Assembly (NCBI GenBank): GCA_012510625.1
Contig: JAAZHP010000289.1
Span: forward strand, 1 to 6,344
DNA: 6,344 nucleotides
Reading direction: 5' to 3'
From: Bacillota bacterium
Lineage (GTDB): Bacteria > Bacillota > Dethiobacteria > DTU022
The notes under the pieces were generated by a model. The model made no database searches and was not told the origin of the DNA. It saw only the letters and a list, made by a program, of their open reading frames with translations. This document shows, piece by piece, positions 6,132 through 6,344 of the stretch. The number at the start of each line of letters is the position of its first letter. The stretch's first letter is position 1. Position numbers and translations under genes: made by a program.

Positions 6132-6196
6132 GGCTTCACCTTCCGAATACTTCTTCGCTCTTCAGAGGTTATTCCCTGTATTTGATAACCATTCAT
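6110..6196 (-). CDS. Possible 28-residue ORF bridging the upstream gene and the regulator
   Basis: The ATG at 6194-6196 overlaps the TGA of the upstream gene as ATGA and follows an AAGGGG-like ribosome site. The frame encodes a short basic peptide starting MNGYQIQGITSEERRSIRKV and stops at 6110-6112, 22 bp inside the regulator gene. I recognise no family. It could be a translational relay that couples the upstream gene to the GTG-started regulator, a tiny protein, or a chance frame. The overlaps on both sides are the only support. Confidence 0.3.
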   Translation of the reverse strand: MNGYQIQGITSEERRSIRKVKPCSTKSS

Positions 6197-6344
6197 ATGT
6201 TTTTCCCCTTCTCTTTCTCCCGGCGCCGCAGATTTTCTAGATGCTTTTCTATTATTGCTTTATCTCTTGCAGAAAGGTCTTTTTTGCTCCGGGCAGCTAA
6301 AGAAAATGTAGCAGCCTCCTCTTCAGGTATAATTAATTTTTCGA
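6193..6344 (-). CDS. 3' end of an unidentified gene (5' end outside the window)
   Basis: The minus frame is open from the window edge to a TGA at 6193-6195 and gives 49 residues. It starts with EKLIIPEEEAATFSLAARSK and ends in a long Lys/Glu/Arg-rich helix (DKAIIEKHLENLRRREKEKG). The amphipathic pattern and the ATGA junction suggest a real coding end, but the composition is too generic for a family call. It is in the same direction as the regulator, with 61 bp between its stop and the regulator start, so the two may share a transcript. Confidence 0.5.
   Translation of the reverse strand, partial: EKLIIPEEEAATFSLAARSKKDLSARDKAIIEKHLENLRRREKEKGKNI

Overview
The window looks like chromosomal DNA of an anaerobic, spore-former-type Bacillota (Clostridia; the Desulfotomaculum/Pelotomaculum kind of lineage would fit). 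The reasons are strong GGAGG ribosome sites, TTG and GTG starts, a sigma-54 enhancer-binding regulator, a corrinoid methyltransferase and an IS21-type insertion-sequence remnant in one place. This taxonomic reading is inference. All three complete large genes lie on the minus strand, so the functional order runs from the right end of the window to the left.

Right end (about 6110-6344): the 3' end of an unidentified charged protein overlaps a possible 28-codon ORF by ATGA. That ORF runs into the GTG start of the regulator. Positions 4719-6131 encode a 470-residue PAS / sigma-54 AAA+ / Fis-type HTH activator. The 300-bp gap 4417-4718 is dense in signals: two near-identical perfect 17-bp palindromes whose centres are 104 bp apart, a degenerate third site 20 bp from one of them, a probable minus-strand terminator, and a sigma-54 -24/-12 promoter facing the downstream genes.

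Centre (860-4407): a two-gene operon with a 4-bp ATGA overlap. The first gene encodes a CmuA-like fusion of a UroD-type methyltransferase domain to a C-terminal corrinoid-binding domain. The second encodes an AMP-forming acyl-CoA ligase. A strong 11-bp-stem terminator 10 bp past the ligase stop closes the unit, so it holds only these two genes. Proposed model (inference): the PAS regulator senses a substrate or metabolic state, binds the palindromes and opens the sigma-54 promoter. The fusion protein then takes a methyl group from an unidentified methylated (perhaps methoxylated) carboxylic acid onto its own corrinoid, and the ligase activates the acid as a CoA thioester before or after demethylation. 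The second methyltransferase (to tetrahydrofolate) and the corrinoid-reactivating protein that such systems need are not in the window.

Left end (1-800): accessory and decayed DNA. It holds a 5'-truncated istB (IS21-family helper ATPase), a possible 55-codon ORF abutting the truncation point, an untranslated-looking stretch with short GTTTTTGCA repeats that may be the IS end, and what may be the last 22 codons of a plus-strand gene.
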